Below are positions 33,992 to 43,596 of a stretch of DNA of 64,000 nucleotides, piece after piece. Made by a program: the position numbers and the translations under genes. This stretch comes from Flavobacteriaceae bacterium (GTDB taxonomy: Bacteria > Bacteroidota > Bacteroidia > Flavobacteriales > Flavobacteriaceae). Every line of letters begins with the position of its first letter. Position 1 is the first letter of the stretch. Location: positions 62,001 through 126,000 of the forward strand of contig JAHEKV010000004.1 in assembly GCA_024638165.1 (NCBI GenBank). Direction: 5' to 3'. The notes beneath the pieces were generated by a model. It worked only from the letters and a program-made list of their open reading frames with translations. It was not told the DNA's origin and made no database searches.

Positions 33992-36211
33992 TTAAGTACG
34001 AATTACCCTATCAACTCCATTGATTTTCTTCAGTTTGTTGATAAGTTTCTGTAGGGTTTCATTATTCTTAACAATCACACGAATGCTTCCTGAAAAGGTT
34101 CCTCCTTTTTCTGAGAATTGAAGCGATTTCATTCCCACGTGCATTTGATCAGAAATAACCTGCGTAACACTGTTAACTAACCCAAGTTTATCAATTCCAC
34201 TAATGCTAATATCTGCATAAAAGTCTTCTTGAGTCGAATCAATCCAGCGGGCTTTCATAATTCGATATGCAAATTTAGATTGAAGAGAAACCGCATTCGG
34301 ACAATTCTTCTTGTGTACCTTGATCCCATCATTCACGGTCAAAAAGCCGAATACTTCATCTCCAGGAATCGGTTTGCAACATTCCTTTGATAACGTATAG
34401 TCTAACCGTTCTTCTTCATCTCCAAAAACTAGTAAATCAAGTTTAGTACTCAGCTCGTTATCGGCGTATGTACCTTCTGCTGGCTTAGTATTTCTTTGAA
34501 GTTTAGAGGTGAAAAAGCTAATAAGTGCATTATGGTAACGTGAGGCAAAAGACTTAATCATACCATTGGTAATCGTTCCCGTTGCTACTCGATAGAATAA
34601 ATCTTGAGAGGTTTTTAGTTTGAAATGGTTCACCAGTTTATTGACGGTCTCTTCATTCCATTTGATTTTTTGCGTACGAAGTTTTCTGCGCAATATTTCT
34701 TTTCCTTCATCAGCGATAGACTTTTTCTCAGCATTTAGGCTCGATCGAATTTTAGATAAAGCTTTTGCTGTTCGACAGTAGTCTAACCATGCTGTGGTCG
34801 GTTTTGCATTCTCAGAAGTTATAATCTCAACTTGATCTCCACTTTTTAAAGAGGTACTGAGTGGTACTAGTTTGTTATTAACACGAGCTCCTCTTGTTTT
34901 CATACCGACCTCGGTATGAACATAAAAGGCGAAATCGAGTGGGGTAGCATCTTTAGGGAGCGAAACCAAATCTCCTTTGGGCGTAAACACGAAGATTTCC
35001 TTAGCGTAGAGATTTAGCTTGAACTCTTCAACAAAGTCAACGGCATTACCATTTGAATTTTCAAGTGCCTCCTGTAAGCGATAAAGCCAAATATCAATTC
35101 CACCATCTTTGTGTTCTCCATGCTTGTACTTGTAATGGGCTGCGTAACCTTTTTCAGCGATTTCGTGCATTCGCTCTGATCGAATTTGAACCTCTACCCA
35201 CTTTCGATTGGGTCCCATGACGGTTACGTGTAACGCTTCATATCCGGTACTTTTCGGGGAAGTGATCCAATCTCTTAAACGAACCGGATTCGGTGTAAAA
35301 TAGTCGGTGATAATAGAATAAATCTTCCATGCCAAAAACTTTTCCTCTTCAGGTTTAGCACGGTAAATAATTCGAACGGCAAACTTGTCATAAATCTGAT
35401 CAAAACCTACGTTTTGATTTAACATTTTTCGATGGATGCTATGCACCGATTTCATTCGCCCCTTGACATCGAAGTCAATATGCTCTTTTTTTAGCGCATC
35501 TTCAATGACTCCCTTAAAGTTTTCAATATACTGCTGATTGTTATCGGCTTGAGACCTGATCTGACTCTGTATAGCTTCAAAAACTTGGGGTTGCGTATAT
35601 TTCAGTGCTAAGTCTTCGAGTACCGTTTTGATGTTATAGAGCCCTACGCGGTGAGCGAGTGGGGCATAGATGTAAAGGGTCTCTGAGGCAATTTTTTCCC
35701 TTTTATCGGGAGGCATTGACTCTAAGGTCAACATGTTGTGGTAGCGATCGGCAATTTTAATTAAGATCACGCGAACATCTTCATTCAGAGTTAGAAGCAT
35801 CTTTCTGAAATTCTCTGCTTGAAGACTATAATTATTCATGTCCTTTTTAAGACCTGCGATCTTAGTAAGTCCATTTACAATTCGTGCAACATTTTCTCCG
35901 AAATGCTCTTCGATATACTCTAAAGTGTAATCGCTATCCTCAACGACATCATGCAGTAAAGCGGCAATAATGCTCGTGGCGTCTAACCCTATTTCTTCTG
36001 CCACAATTTGAGCAACAGCTATCGGATGAAAAATATAAGCTTCTCCTGATTTTCTGCGTTGGTCTTGATGGGCATCTACAGCAACCTCAAAGGCAAGCCT
36101 AATCTGGCTTTTATCTTCTTCAGATAAGGTCTGATAGCTCGTTCTCAGAAGATCTTTATATTTCTGAACGATCGCCTTATTTTCTAATTCGAGCTCTTTT
36201 TCGGTTAACAT
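33992..36211 (-). CDS. relA: bifunctional (p)ppGpp synthetase/hydrolase (Rel/SpoT)
   Basis: A 739-residue long RelA/SpoT homologue, the stringent-response enzyme. The HD hydrolase domain is intact (AALLHDVVEDSDYT), the synthetase domain shows VRLRDWITSPKSTGYEALH and VEVQIRSERMHEIAEKG, followed by TGS (IFVFTPKGDLVSLPKDATPLDFAF) and a C-terminal ACT domain (ISGIDKLGLVNSVTQVISDQ). Both activities are therefore predicted. As is usual in Bacteroidota, one long enzyme probably does both jobs. It is separated from the Fur-like gene by 43 bases. Confidence 0.96.
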   Translation of the reverse strand: MLTEKELELENKAIVQKYKDLLRTSYQTLSEEDKSQIRLAFEVAVDAHQDQRRKSGEAYIFHPIAVAQIVAEEIGLDATSIIAALLHDVVEDSDYTLEYIEEHFGENVARIVNGLTKIAGLKKDMNNYSLQAENFRKMLLTLNEDVRVILIKIADRYHNMLTLESMPPDKREKIASETLYIYAPLAHRVGLYNIKTVLEDLALKYTQPQVFEAIQSQIRSQADNNQQYIENFKGVIEDALKKEHIDFDVKGRMKSVHSIHRKMLNQNVGFDQIYDKFAVRIIYRAKPEEEKFLAWKIYSIITDYFTPNPVRLRDWITSPKSTGYEALHVTVMGPNRKWVEVQIRSERMHEIAEKGYAAHYKYKHGEHKDGGIDIWLYRLQEALENSNGNAVDFVEEFKLNLYAKEIFVFTPKGDLVSLPKDATPLDFAFYVHTEVGMKTRGARVNNKLVPLSTSLKSGDQVEIITSENAKPTTAWLDYCRTAKALSKIRSSLNAEKKSIADEGKEILRRKLRTQKIKWNEETVNKLVNHFKLKTSQDLFYRVATGTITNGMIKSFASRYHNALISFFTSKLQRNTKPAEGTYADNELSTKLDLLVFGDEEERLDYTLSKECCKPIPGDEVFGFLTVNDGIKVHKKNCPNAVSLQSKFAYRIMKARWIDSTQEDFYADISISGIDKLGLVNSVTQVISDQMHVGMKSLQFSEKGGTFSGSIRVIVKNNETLQKLINKLKKINGVDRVIRT

Positions 36212-36242
36212 AAATTAAAGTTAGTAAAACTAAGGGGCTTTA

Positions 36243-37034
36243 TCAAAGACTACTCCGCTGACGAATAGCTTCAAAAAGAAGGATTGAGGATGCTACCGAA
36301 ACATTCATGGAATCGATCGCACCACGCATAGGTATAACGACATTCTGTGATGCGTTTTCTCTCCAAAATGCCCTTAAACCTTTGGCTTCTGATCCTACAA
36401 TAAAAGCCGTCGCCCTAGTATAGTTCTCTTTAAGGTAATTATTTGAGTTTTGGAGGGTCGCTGCATAAGAGCGAACATGATTCTCTTCAAAAAATACTTG
36501 GAGTTCTTCGTTAGTGCAAACGATTGAAGGAATGCTTAATGCACAACCCAGACTAGATCTCAAACAATTAGGATTGTACAGATCGGCAATGGGTTCGGTG
36601 ATAATAACTGCATCGATATTAGCTGCATCTGCAGATCGAAAAATGGCGCCTAAATTACCCGGTTTTTCAATGCGCTCTAACACTAGAAATAGGGGTGAGG
36701 TATTGGGCAATTGATACTTCGATAACTCATGATTTTTCTGCTTGAAAATACAGATAATCCCTTCAGTTGATCCGCGATAGGCAATTTTAGCATACAACTC
36801 AGTAGTCACTTCAAAACTCGAGTGGTTTTCTAGTTGTTTTAAAATCGAAGATTCACCCAGTAATTCAGGCTGTACAAAGGCGGTGTGCAAATCATAACCA
36901 GACTTCATGGCAATTTCAAACTCTCGTTTACCTTCGAGCACGAATAAGCCTCTTTGCTTTCGAAGTTTTGATTTCTCAGAGAGAGCAATGAGGTCTTTGA
37001 TGATCTTATTTTGTGAACTGCTAAGTACTTGCAT
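36243..37034 (-). CDS. SpoU/TrmH family RNA 2'-O-methyltransferase
   Basis: A 263-residue SPOUT methyltransferase that places 2'-O-methyl groups on rRNA or tRNA. The C-terminal knot motifs are visible: ERIEKPGNLGAIFRSADAANI, AFIVGSEAKGL and VVIPMRGAIDSMNVSVASSILLFE. The N-terminal substrate-binding domain (LRKQRGLFVLEGKREFEIA) resembles RlmB/TsnR-type enzymes. The target base cannot be told from sequence. A terminator downstream of the amidohydrolase gene separates this gene from it. Confidence 0.92.
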   Translation of the reverse strand: MQVLSSSQNKIIKDLIALSEKSKLRKQRGLFVLEGKREFEIAMKSGYDLHTAFVQPELLGESSILKQLENHSSFEVTTELYAKIAYRGSTEGIICIFKQKNHELSKYQLPNTSPLFLVLERIEKPGNLGAIFRSADAANIDAVIITEPIADLYNPNCLRSSLGCALSIPSIVCTNEELQVFFEENHVRSYAATLQNSNNYLKENYTRATAFIVGSEAKGLRAFWRENASQNVVIPMRGAIDSMNVSVASSILLFEAIRQRSSL

Positions 37035-37042
37035 GGTATAAA

Positions 37043-37071
37043 AAGAAATCGAGCCTCATTTGAGGCTCGAT
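37043..37071 (-). terminator. intrinsic terminator after the amidohydrolase operon
   Basis: ATCGAGCCTC and GAGGCTCGAT form a ten-base stem with a four-base loop, followed on the minus strand by TTTCTTTTT. It lies five bases after the stop of the 37076-38365 gene. Confidence 0.9.
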
Positions 37072-37075
37072 ACAT

Positions 37076-38365
37076 TTAGTCTTGTCGGCTATATTTTTCT
37101 TGATAGCGTTTCCAGAGCTCTGTTTGATGGGTTTCTAAAGAAATTTCTCTACCATCAATAAAAGCATGAGATAATTGGTTCGTACGCATATCTAAAGCGT
37201 CTCCTTCAGAAATAAATAGTGTGGCACTTTTTCCTATTTCAAGAGAGCCGTAGGTATCATCGATGCCGAGGATTTTCGCAGTATTGGATGAAATTAAGGC
37301 TAGTGCTTCTTCCTTACTAATTCCGTATCCGACACTATGGCCAGCGTAGAACGGAAGATTGCGAACTTGAAAATTAGCCTTAGACGCATTTTGAATTCCT
37401 ACTAGTAATCCAGCTTTATGCAATCTTGCTGCTAGTCCATAGACAAAATCGTAGGCATCATCGTCAAGATTTGGTAGTTCGTGGGGGTTGTGAACGAGTA
37501 CCGGAATAGATTTAGACTTTAAAAGATCTAATTGTTTCTCTGCAAAATAACCACCAACAATGACAATGTGTTTCACGCCGATTTTTTCTAACTCGGTGAC
37601 CGCATCAAAAATTTCGCGTTCACCATCTGCAGTAACATAAAGTCGTTGCGAGCCATCGAATAATCCTTTGGTTGCAGCATAAGGAAGGTGTGTCGTTTTT
37701 GCAGGTGTAGCATTATAGGCTTTTGCCTGCTCTAAAAACTCAATGATACCACTCCACTGCTTCAGGTAGTTTTTATTCGGCTGATACCCTCTAGGCTCTC
37801 CAACCCACCAACGTCCTCTTCTTAAGGTTGAGGGCCATCTAAGGTGAATTCCATCGTCTGTTTTTACTGCTGCGTCTTCCCAATTCCAGGCATCGAATTG
37901 TACTACTGAAGAACTTCCAGAGATTGTCCCTCCTTGTGGCGTTATTTGACCTAGGAGAATCCCATTTTGTCGAAGTGATTCAACTACTTGAGATTCGGCA
38001 TTATAGGCAATGATTGAACGAATGTGTGGGATGTATTCTCCAATCTCGTCTTCATCATCTGTTGCACGAACGGCATCAATTTCAACAAGGCCTAAACTTT
38101 TTGTAGGTGCGATAAAACCAGGATAGATATGTTTTCCGTTGGCTTTAATTACTCTTTCTGGACGCACAATTTTTGCATCTGCTTTACCAGAGTAATTGAT
38201 CACACCATTTTCGAAAATAAGTAAGCCATTTTCGATAACCTCACCTGTTCCAGTGTGTATAGTAGCACCTTCGATAGCAATTGCTTCCTTTTGAATATCT
38301 GCCGGTGTTTGTTGTGCGTTAACCGATAGGGCTACGCTTAAACAAAGTGTAAGTATTGATCTCAT
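37076..38365 (-). CDS. amidohydrolase-fold secreted protein with degenerate metal site
   Basis: A 429-residue exported protein from the Met at 38365 (MRSILTLCLSVALSVNAQQ). The fold of the imidazolonepropionase-type amidohydrolase family is visible: a composite N-terminal beta sandwich, HIYPGFIAPTKSLGLVE at the point where an active enzyme has PGFID-HxH, and a C-terminal SLEIGKSATLFISEGD. The HxH metal ligands are replaced by PTK, so the protein is probably not a normal metallohydrolase. It resembles the N-terminal half of the upstream neighbour, which is also degenerate, and probably arose by duplication. It lies just downstream of that gene in one operon. Confidence 0.82.
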   Translation of the reverse strand: MRSILTLCLSVALSVNAQQTPADIQKEAIAIEGATIHTGTGEVIENGLLIFENGVINYSGKADAKIVRPERVIKANGKHIYPGFIAPTKSLGLVEIDAVRATDDEDEIGEYIPHIRSIIAYNAESQVVESLRQNGILLGQITPQGGTISGSSSVVQFDAWNWEDAAVKTDDGIHLRWPSTLRRGRWWVGEPRGYQPNKNYLKQWSGIIEFLEQAKAYNATPAKTTHLPYAATKGLFDGSQRLYVTADGEREIFDAVTELEKIGVKHIVIVGGYFAEKQLDLLKSKSIPVLVHNPHELPNLDDDAYDFVYGLAARLHKAGLLVGIQNASKANFQVRNLPFYAGHSVGYGISKEEALALISSNTAKILGIDDTYGSLEIGKSATLFISEGDALDMRTNQLSHAFIDGREISLETHQTELWKRYQEKYSRQD

Positions 38366-38384
38366 AATCATGTTCTTTATAGAA

Positions 38385-41318
38385 TTAAAGCGTATCACAG
38401 GTGAAACGTTCTTTTTTGTTCTGAATTGGGGTAACTACTTCTGCACCAGAAGCTTTTACCTTAAGCATCAACTTGGTAAGTTCTAGGCGTTCTTGTTGAA
38501 TGGATGCTTGAATTTCTTTGTCCTTTTCAATGTCGAAATAAGTAGCACCTTCGATAATGGTTTTTTCGGCTTTACTGTAAACCGAAAGTGGGTGTCCACT
38601 CCATAAAACCACATCTGCATCTTTACCTGCCTCGATACTTCCGACCTTGTGATCAATATGTAGTAGCTTAGCAGGGTTTAAGGTAACCATCTTCCAGGCT
38701 TCAAGTTCAGAAACTCCTCCGTACTTGACTGTTTTAGCAGCTTCTTGATTTAATCTACGCGACATTTCAGCGTCATCAGAGTTAATAGCCACAGTTACTC
38801 CTTGAGAGGCCATTATAGCTGCGTTGTAAGGAATCGCATCTTTTACTTCATATTTATACGCCCACCAGTCACTGAAGGTAGATCCACCTACACCGTGTTC
38901 GGCCATTTTATCAGCTACTTTATACCCCTCTAAAATATGGGTAAAGGTATTGACTCTGAAATCGAACTTTTCGGCCACTTTCATGAGCATGTTGATTTCA
39001 CTTTGTACATAAGAATGACTAGATATGAATCTTTTCGACTCTAAGATTTCTCCGATCGTTTCAAGTTCTTCGTCGATTCTATAGGGTTGTTTGCTCTTTT
39101 TCTTCGCTAAATATTCCCTACCTCTAGTGAAATAATCAGTGAATACTTGTTCAACTCCCATACGTGTTTGAGGGAATCTCGAATTTGACCCCCAATTCGA
39201 TTGTTTCACATTCTCACCTAGTGCAAACTTGATAAAGCCAGGAGCTTCCTTAAAGAGCATTTCGTCTGCTGTAGCTCCCCACTTTAATCTTAAAATGGCT
39301 GATTGACCTCCAATCGGATTGGCTGAGCCGTGAAGAAGCTGGGCAGAAGTAACCCCTCCAGCCAGATTTCTGTATATGTCTAGGTCGGTTGGGTCTACTA
39401 CATCTGACATACGTACTTCTGCAGAAGAGTTATGTCCACCTTCGTTAATCGCTAGGGCGGCGATGTGAGTATGCTCATCGATGATACCTGCTGTTAAGTG
39501 CTTGCCAGTGGCATCAATTACTCGAGCAGATTTAGCTTTTAAATCTTTACCAACTTTTTGAATTTTCCCAGATTTGATATGAACATCTGTGTTTTCAAGG
39601 ATCTCAGTTCCTGTCCATACGGTTGCGTTCTTAAACAGGAGCTCTTCAGCTTTCGGTTGCTCGTTGTATCCATGACCAACATTGGGATATCGTTCTTGTA
39701 GAGCATAGCTCGTCAACGTTTCAGTATCTTTACTTCTAGATTTAGAAGCAGTCGCTGATGCGACCATAGATACAGGGTGTGAATCGCCATTTTCGTCAAC
39801 GAATCGACCACTCAAAACGTCACCTTCTTTTTTAAGAGTGGCTCTGTAAAGTTGTCCCAGGCTATCTGAAAGACTCACACTTAACCAATAGTTAGCATAA
39901 TTTGATTTTACTTTAAGCTTCTCGTCTGCTCTTGTTGCAGCAACTTTTGGTTTTCCTATACTACCTGAAATATTGAGATTAATCTCTTGTCCATTGTGGT
40001 TGAGGGTATATTCACCTCGAAGATCTGGAGTATTTCGATCCTCATAAAGGTGCTTGTGACCATTTACCCAGTGCTCAAATAGAGTAGTTTCGTTTTCAAA
40101 GATAGGGCCAGAGGTAACGGTGAAATTTGCTTTCATGCCTTGTTTTAAGGCTCCAATCTCTGATTGTTTACCTAGAATTTCTGCAGGTATTGTGGTAAGT
40201 GCTGCAAGTGCGTCAGCCTCGCTTAAACCTCTTTCCATCGCTAATGCGACTTGCGTTTTTAATTGATTTGCTGATTTCAGACCTTTTGTGGTAAAGGCAA
40301 TACGAATGTCCTGATCTCTTAGAATTTTAGCATTCGATGGCGCCTGGTACCAGTGACGCATATCCTTAAGAGAGACATAATCTGCATATGCGGGGTCAGA
40401 TACATCGTAAGCTTTTGGGAAATTTAAAGGGACAATAACCGTAGCGTCGAAGTTTTTTAATTCTCTAACGTATTGATACTCATCACCTGATCCTAAAACA
40501 TGGTATTTAATACCAAATTGTTGACCTATTTTCAATGCACGAACGGTATTTCCGTTGGCACCTGCCTCAAAGAAATGTGGAAGATTTTTTTGTGCAATCA
40601 ATGCTTCTAGCGCTCGGTCTTTGGTGTTAACATTACCTGAGGCATACCAATTTAAGTCGTGATTAAGCTGTCTAAGAAGCGCCATAGCTCCCATTAGTGA
40701 GCTAGGGTAAGATTGAGTGGATTGAATGCTTTTTGAGAAGGAAAAGTAAGATCCTGAACGGTCGTCTAAAATTCTACTAGAGGCATCACCCTTGTCGTCT
40801 AAAGCCACTAATAGACTTGTTCCTCTTGCAATCCCATCTGCTCTATGGGTATTAACCACTCCAAACCCGGCTTTTCGAAGATCATCTGACTTATTTGAAT
40901 TATAGGTAAAGAAGTCGATTGCATTGGTTTCTGAACGGATGTGATCATTCCAATAAAAACCTTCTCTTGTTGGTTCGTATTGTGCAGATCTTCCAGCACT
41001 TGATTGTCGCTTCGGTTTTTCTACCCCAAGCTCGCTAAATACTTCGATAAAAGACGGGTATATGTGCGTTCCAGACAAATCGGTTACAACAGCATTGCTT
41101 GGAATTTGAACTCTTTTTCCCACAGAGACAATTTCATCGTTGTAAATGAGAAGTGTTCCGTTTTCAATAACAGTGGTCGGATCTACGTGAATAGTGGCAC
41201 CTGTAAATGCTCGGTAAACCTGTTCGGTGGTTTTCACCTCTGAATGCGCAGGAAAATAATCTTGTGCATATCCTAGGACAAAAGCCATAGAAAGGGCTAA
41301 GGTTAGTAGTTTTTTCAT
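38385..41318 (-). CDS. large exported amidohydrolase: degenerate first half, apparently active second half
   Basis: A 977-residue exported protein (signal MKKLLTLALSMAFVLGYAQ from the Met at 41318). The first half has the composite amidohydrolase domain but HIYPSFIEVFSELGVE lacks the HxH metal pair. The second half carries DEHTHIAALAINEGGH, SSHSYVQSEI, FTHILEGYKVADKMAEHG and AINSDDAEMSRR, the complete set of ligands for a binuclear or mononuclear site, and ends with SIEAGKDADVVLWSGHPL. So one domain seems to be a catalyst and the other a pseudoenzyme. The likely substrate class is cyclic amides or dipeptides; none can be named. Confidence 0.85.
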   Translation of the reverse strand: MKKLLTLALSMAFVLGYAQDYFPAHSEVKTTEQVYRAFTGATIHVDPTTVIENGTLLIYNDEIVSVGKRVQIPSNAVVTDLSGTHIYPSFIEVFSELGVEKPKRQSSAGRSAQYEPTREGFYWNDHIRSETNAIDFFTYNSNKSDDLRKAGFGVVNTHRADGIARGTSLLVALDDKGDASSRILDDRSGSYFSFSKSIQSTQSYPSSLMGAMALLRQLNHDLNWYASGNVNTKDRALEALIAQKNLPHFFEAGANGNTVRALKIGQQFGIKYHVLGSGDEYQYVRELKNFDATVIVPLNFPKAYDVSDPAYADYVSLKDMRHWYQAPSNAKILRDQDIRIAFTTKGLKSANQLKTQVALAMERGLSEADALAALTTIPAEILGKQSEIGALKQGMKANFTVTSGPIFENETTLFEHWVNGHKHLYEDRNTPDLRGEYTLNHNGQEINLNISGSIGKPKVAATRADEKLKVKSNYANYWLSVSLSDSLGQLYRATLKKEGDVLSGRFVDENGDSHPVSMVASATASKSRSKDTETLTSYALQERYPNVGHGYNEQPKAEELLFKNATVWTGTEILENTDVHIKSGKIQKVGKDLKAKSARVIDATGKHLTAGIIDEHTHIAALAINEGGHNSSAEVRMSDVVDPTDLDIYRNLAGGVTSAQLLHGSANPIGGQSAILRLKWGATADEMLFKEAPGFIKFALGENVKQSNWGSNSRFPQTRMGVEQVFTDYFTRGREYLAKKKSKQPYRIDEELETIGEILESKRFISSHSYVQSEINMLMKVAEKFDFRVNTFTHILEGYKVADKMAEHGVGGSTFSDWWAYKYEVKDAIPYNAAIMASQGVTVAINSDDAEMSRRLNQEAAKTVKYGGVSELEAWKMVTLNPAKLLHIDHKVGSIEAGKDADVVLWSGHPLSVYSKAEKTIIEGATYFDIEKDKEIQASIQQERLELTKLMLKVKASGAEVVTPIQNKKERFTCDTL

Positions 41319-41373
41319 CTTCAGTTTTGTTTTACACTTAAAAATAGGAATTGAAAGGTTCTCTTTCAAAAGA

Positions 41374-42492
41374 TTAACGTTTAGGTAGTTCTGCTAAGAG
41401 TTCGATAGAGAAAACAAGATCTGCCCCTGGAGGAATTACATTACCCGCTCCATTGCTACCAAAACCGAGTACAGAAGGAATACGAACCCAACGAAGTTCT
41501 CCAACCTTCATGGTCATTAAAGCTTCTTTAAAACCTGCAATCATAGCCGCATCAGGGTCTATCGTAGTTTTCATTGGGATAAATTGACCTCGATGCATCG
41601 CATTAATTTGATCAAAGTTTTCATCTCCTTCAGCAATCGATTGAATATTGGTGTCAAACAAGGTTCCGTCGACTAGCCATCCTGAATAGTTAACCGAGAT
41701 TTCTGTACCTATAGCTAGGGTTTCTCCGGTACCCTTACGCTCGATAACATATTCAACACCTTGTTCGCTTAATTCAGCATTTTCAAAACGTTTTTCGAAC
41801 TCGTTTTGACGTTCTTTCTTCGCTTCAGCATTACGTTTAGCTTCTTCTTCGATTACATTGAAGTAGTCTTCTAAAGTTTCAACCGCATTGAATTTTTTTG
41901 CTTGGCTCCCTACTCGTAAAATTTCTACCGTTTCTAGAGTCACTGGTTCTAGTGGTCGATCAGTCGGGTCAGTTGGGGTGGTAGCGATGGAATCTAAAGT
42001 TGCCTCTCCTGAAACTAGTTTTCCAAAAACCGTGTGTTTACCGTCTAGCCAAGGGGTTTCTTTATGAGTGATAAAAAATTGACTCCCATTGGTAAACGGC
42101 CCTGAGTTTGCCATAGACAATACTCCTTTAGAGTCATGTCTTAAGGTATCTACAAATTCGTCCTTAAATCGATATCCAGGACCACCTTGCCCTGTAGCCG
42201 TAGGATCGCCTCCTTGAATCATAAAATCATTAATCACTCTGTGAAACTGAGTTCCGTTGTAATAGGGCTGATTCGCATAATTATCGCTTACGCGTTTGCT
42301 GTTTCCTTCGGCGAGGCTTACAAAACTTGCCACGGTAACTGGAGTTTCTTCACTGTGAAGTTTTAATAATAACTCTCCTTTTGAGGTAGTCATTTTGGCA
42401 TACAAACCATTTTCTAGATCTCCGTTGGGGTTATTGCAAGAGATTAAAGTAGTTAACGCTGCTGCGAAGAGCAAGGACAAATTAAATTTCAT
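41374..42492 (-). CDS. peptidylprolyl isomerase lipoprotein, cyclophilin-FKBP fusion
   Basis: A 372-residue lipoprotein (lipobox LTTLISC, using the Met at 42492) that joins two unrelated prolyl isomerase folds. An N-terminal cyclophilin domain shows [19 protein letters not shown] and [14 protein letters not shown]; a linker coil follows ([19 protein letters not shown]), then an FKBP domain with [16 protein letters not shown] and [15 protein letters not shown]. It should assist folding of exported proteins in the periplasm. The gene overlaps nrnA by 11 bases. Such fusions are known in Bacteroidota. Confidence 0.9.
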   Translation of the reverse strand: MKFNLSLLFAAALTTLISCNNPNGDLENGLYAKMTTSKGELLLKLHSEETPVTVASFVSLAEGNSKRVSDNYANQPYYNGTQFHRVINDFMIQGGDPTATGQGGPGYRFKDEFVDTLRHDSKGVLSMANSGPFTNGSQFFITHKETPWLDGKHTVFGKLVSGEATLDSIATTPTDPTDRPLEPVTLETVEILRVGSQAKKFNAVETLEDYFNVIEEEAKRNAEAKKERQNEFEKRFENAELSEQGVEYVIERKGTGETLAIGTEISVNYSGWLVDGTLFDTNIQSIAEGDENFDQINAMHRGQFIPMKTTIDPDAAMIAGFKEALMTMKVGELRWVRIPSVLGFGSNGAGNVIPPGADLVFSIELLAELPKR

Positions 42493-43519
42493 TAGGTAAG
42501 GCATTAGAAGTTAATGATTCAATATAGTTTGGTAATAATGAAGTAAATAAATCAATGGTTTCTTGAAGGCTTGAAAAAGATTTTCCTCCTGCGGCGTTTT
42601 TATGTCCGCCTCCGTTGAAATGAGCACGTGCAAATTCATTCACATCGAAATCTCCTGTCGATCTGAATGACATTTTAATCGAGTTATCTTCGGCGTTTTC
42701 GATGAAAATAACTGAAAAACAACAACCTTTGAGACTTAATCCGAAGTTCACAAACCCTTCTGTATCTCCTCTTTTAAATCCACAAGATTTTTTGTCTTTT
42801 TCAGTAATGATCATATAGACGCTGTGGTAATCATCTAAGTAAGTTAGGGAGTCTAGACACCTTCCCATTAGTTTGAATCGACTTAATTCACTTTGCTCAA
42901 AGAGTAGGGCATTAATTTTAGTTTTATCTGCTCCTTTTTCGAGAAGGTCTGCAGCAATTAACAAAGTAGTTGCGTTTGCGCTCGGATATTTGAAATTTCC
43001 TGTATCGGTGACAATTCCTGTATACAAGCAGTTCGCAATGGCTGAATCGATATGATCGGTGCTATTCAAATGTTTTGCTAAATGGAAAATCATTTCGCAA
43101 GTAGAGCTCATCGAAGTGTCGCTGAATGTGTATTTAGCGTAGTCTGATGGTGAAATATGATGATCAACCATTAAAATGGGAGCAGAGCTGCTTTCGATGA
43201 ATTCTCCTAAAATGCCACATCGGGATAGATGATTAAAATCGAGGGTACAAATAAGACTCGCTGAGTCTAAGGCTTTTTTACAATCCTCGAAATTTTGATC
43301 GGCAATCAAAATTTCGTTCGCTCCGGGCATCCAGCCTAGAAAATCAGGAAATGCGTTGGGCGAACATACCGTCGCGGTATGGCCAAATTTTCTCATTAAA
43401 TGAGCCCAGCCTAAACTCGACCCAAGAGCATCACCGTCAGGATTTTGATGAGGTATGATGACTATGTTTTGAGGGGCTTCTAGGTACTCTGATAGACCTT
43501 CGATCGTTAATAAACTCAT
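42482..43519 (-). CDS. nrnA: DHH/DHHA1 phosphoesterase, NrnA-like oligoribonuclease/pAp phosphatase
   Basis: NrnA degrades very short RNA oligomers and pAp. The 345-residue protein has the DHH core motifs [28 protein letters not shown], the MVDHHISP box and the DHHA1 C-terminal [12 protein letters not shown]. All catalytic Asp and His residues are visible. It fills the role that Orn has in proteobacteria. The promoter lies in the 70-base divergent gap with the phoD-like gene. Confidence 0.92.
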   Translation of the reverse strand: MSLLTIEGLSEYLEAPQNIVIIPHQNPDGDALGSSLGWAHLMRKFGHTATVCSPNAFPDFLGWMPGANEILIADQNFEDCKKALDSASLICTLDFNHLSRCGILGEFIESSSAPILMVDHHISPSDYAKYTFSDTSMSSTCEMIFHLAKHLNSTDHIDSAIANCLYTGIVTDTGNFKYPSANATTLLIAADLLEKGADKTKINALLFEQSELSRFKLMGRCLDSLTYLDDYHSVYMIITEKDKKSCGFKRGDTEGFVNFGLSLKGCCFSVIFIENAEDNSIKMSFRSTGDFDVNEFARAHFNGGGHKNAAGGKSFSSLQETIDLFTSLLPNYIESLTSNALPNEI

Positions 43520-43596
43520 AACGTCGAAGATACAATTAATTTGATTTTAACTTGCTACTTTTAAAGACGCTTTAAGGCGTTCTAAATCGTTAATTG

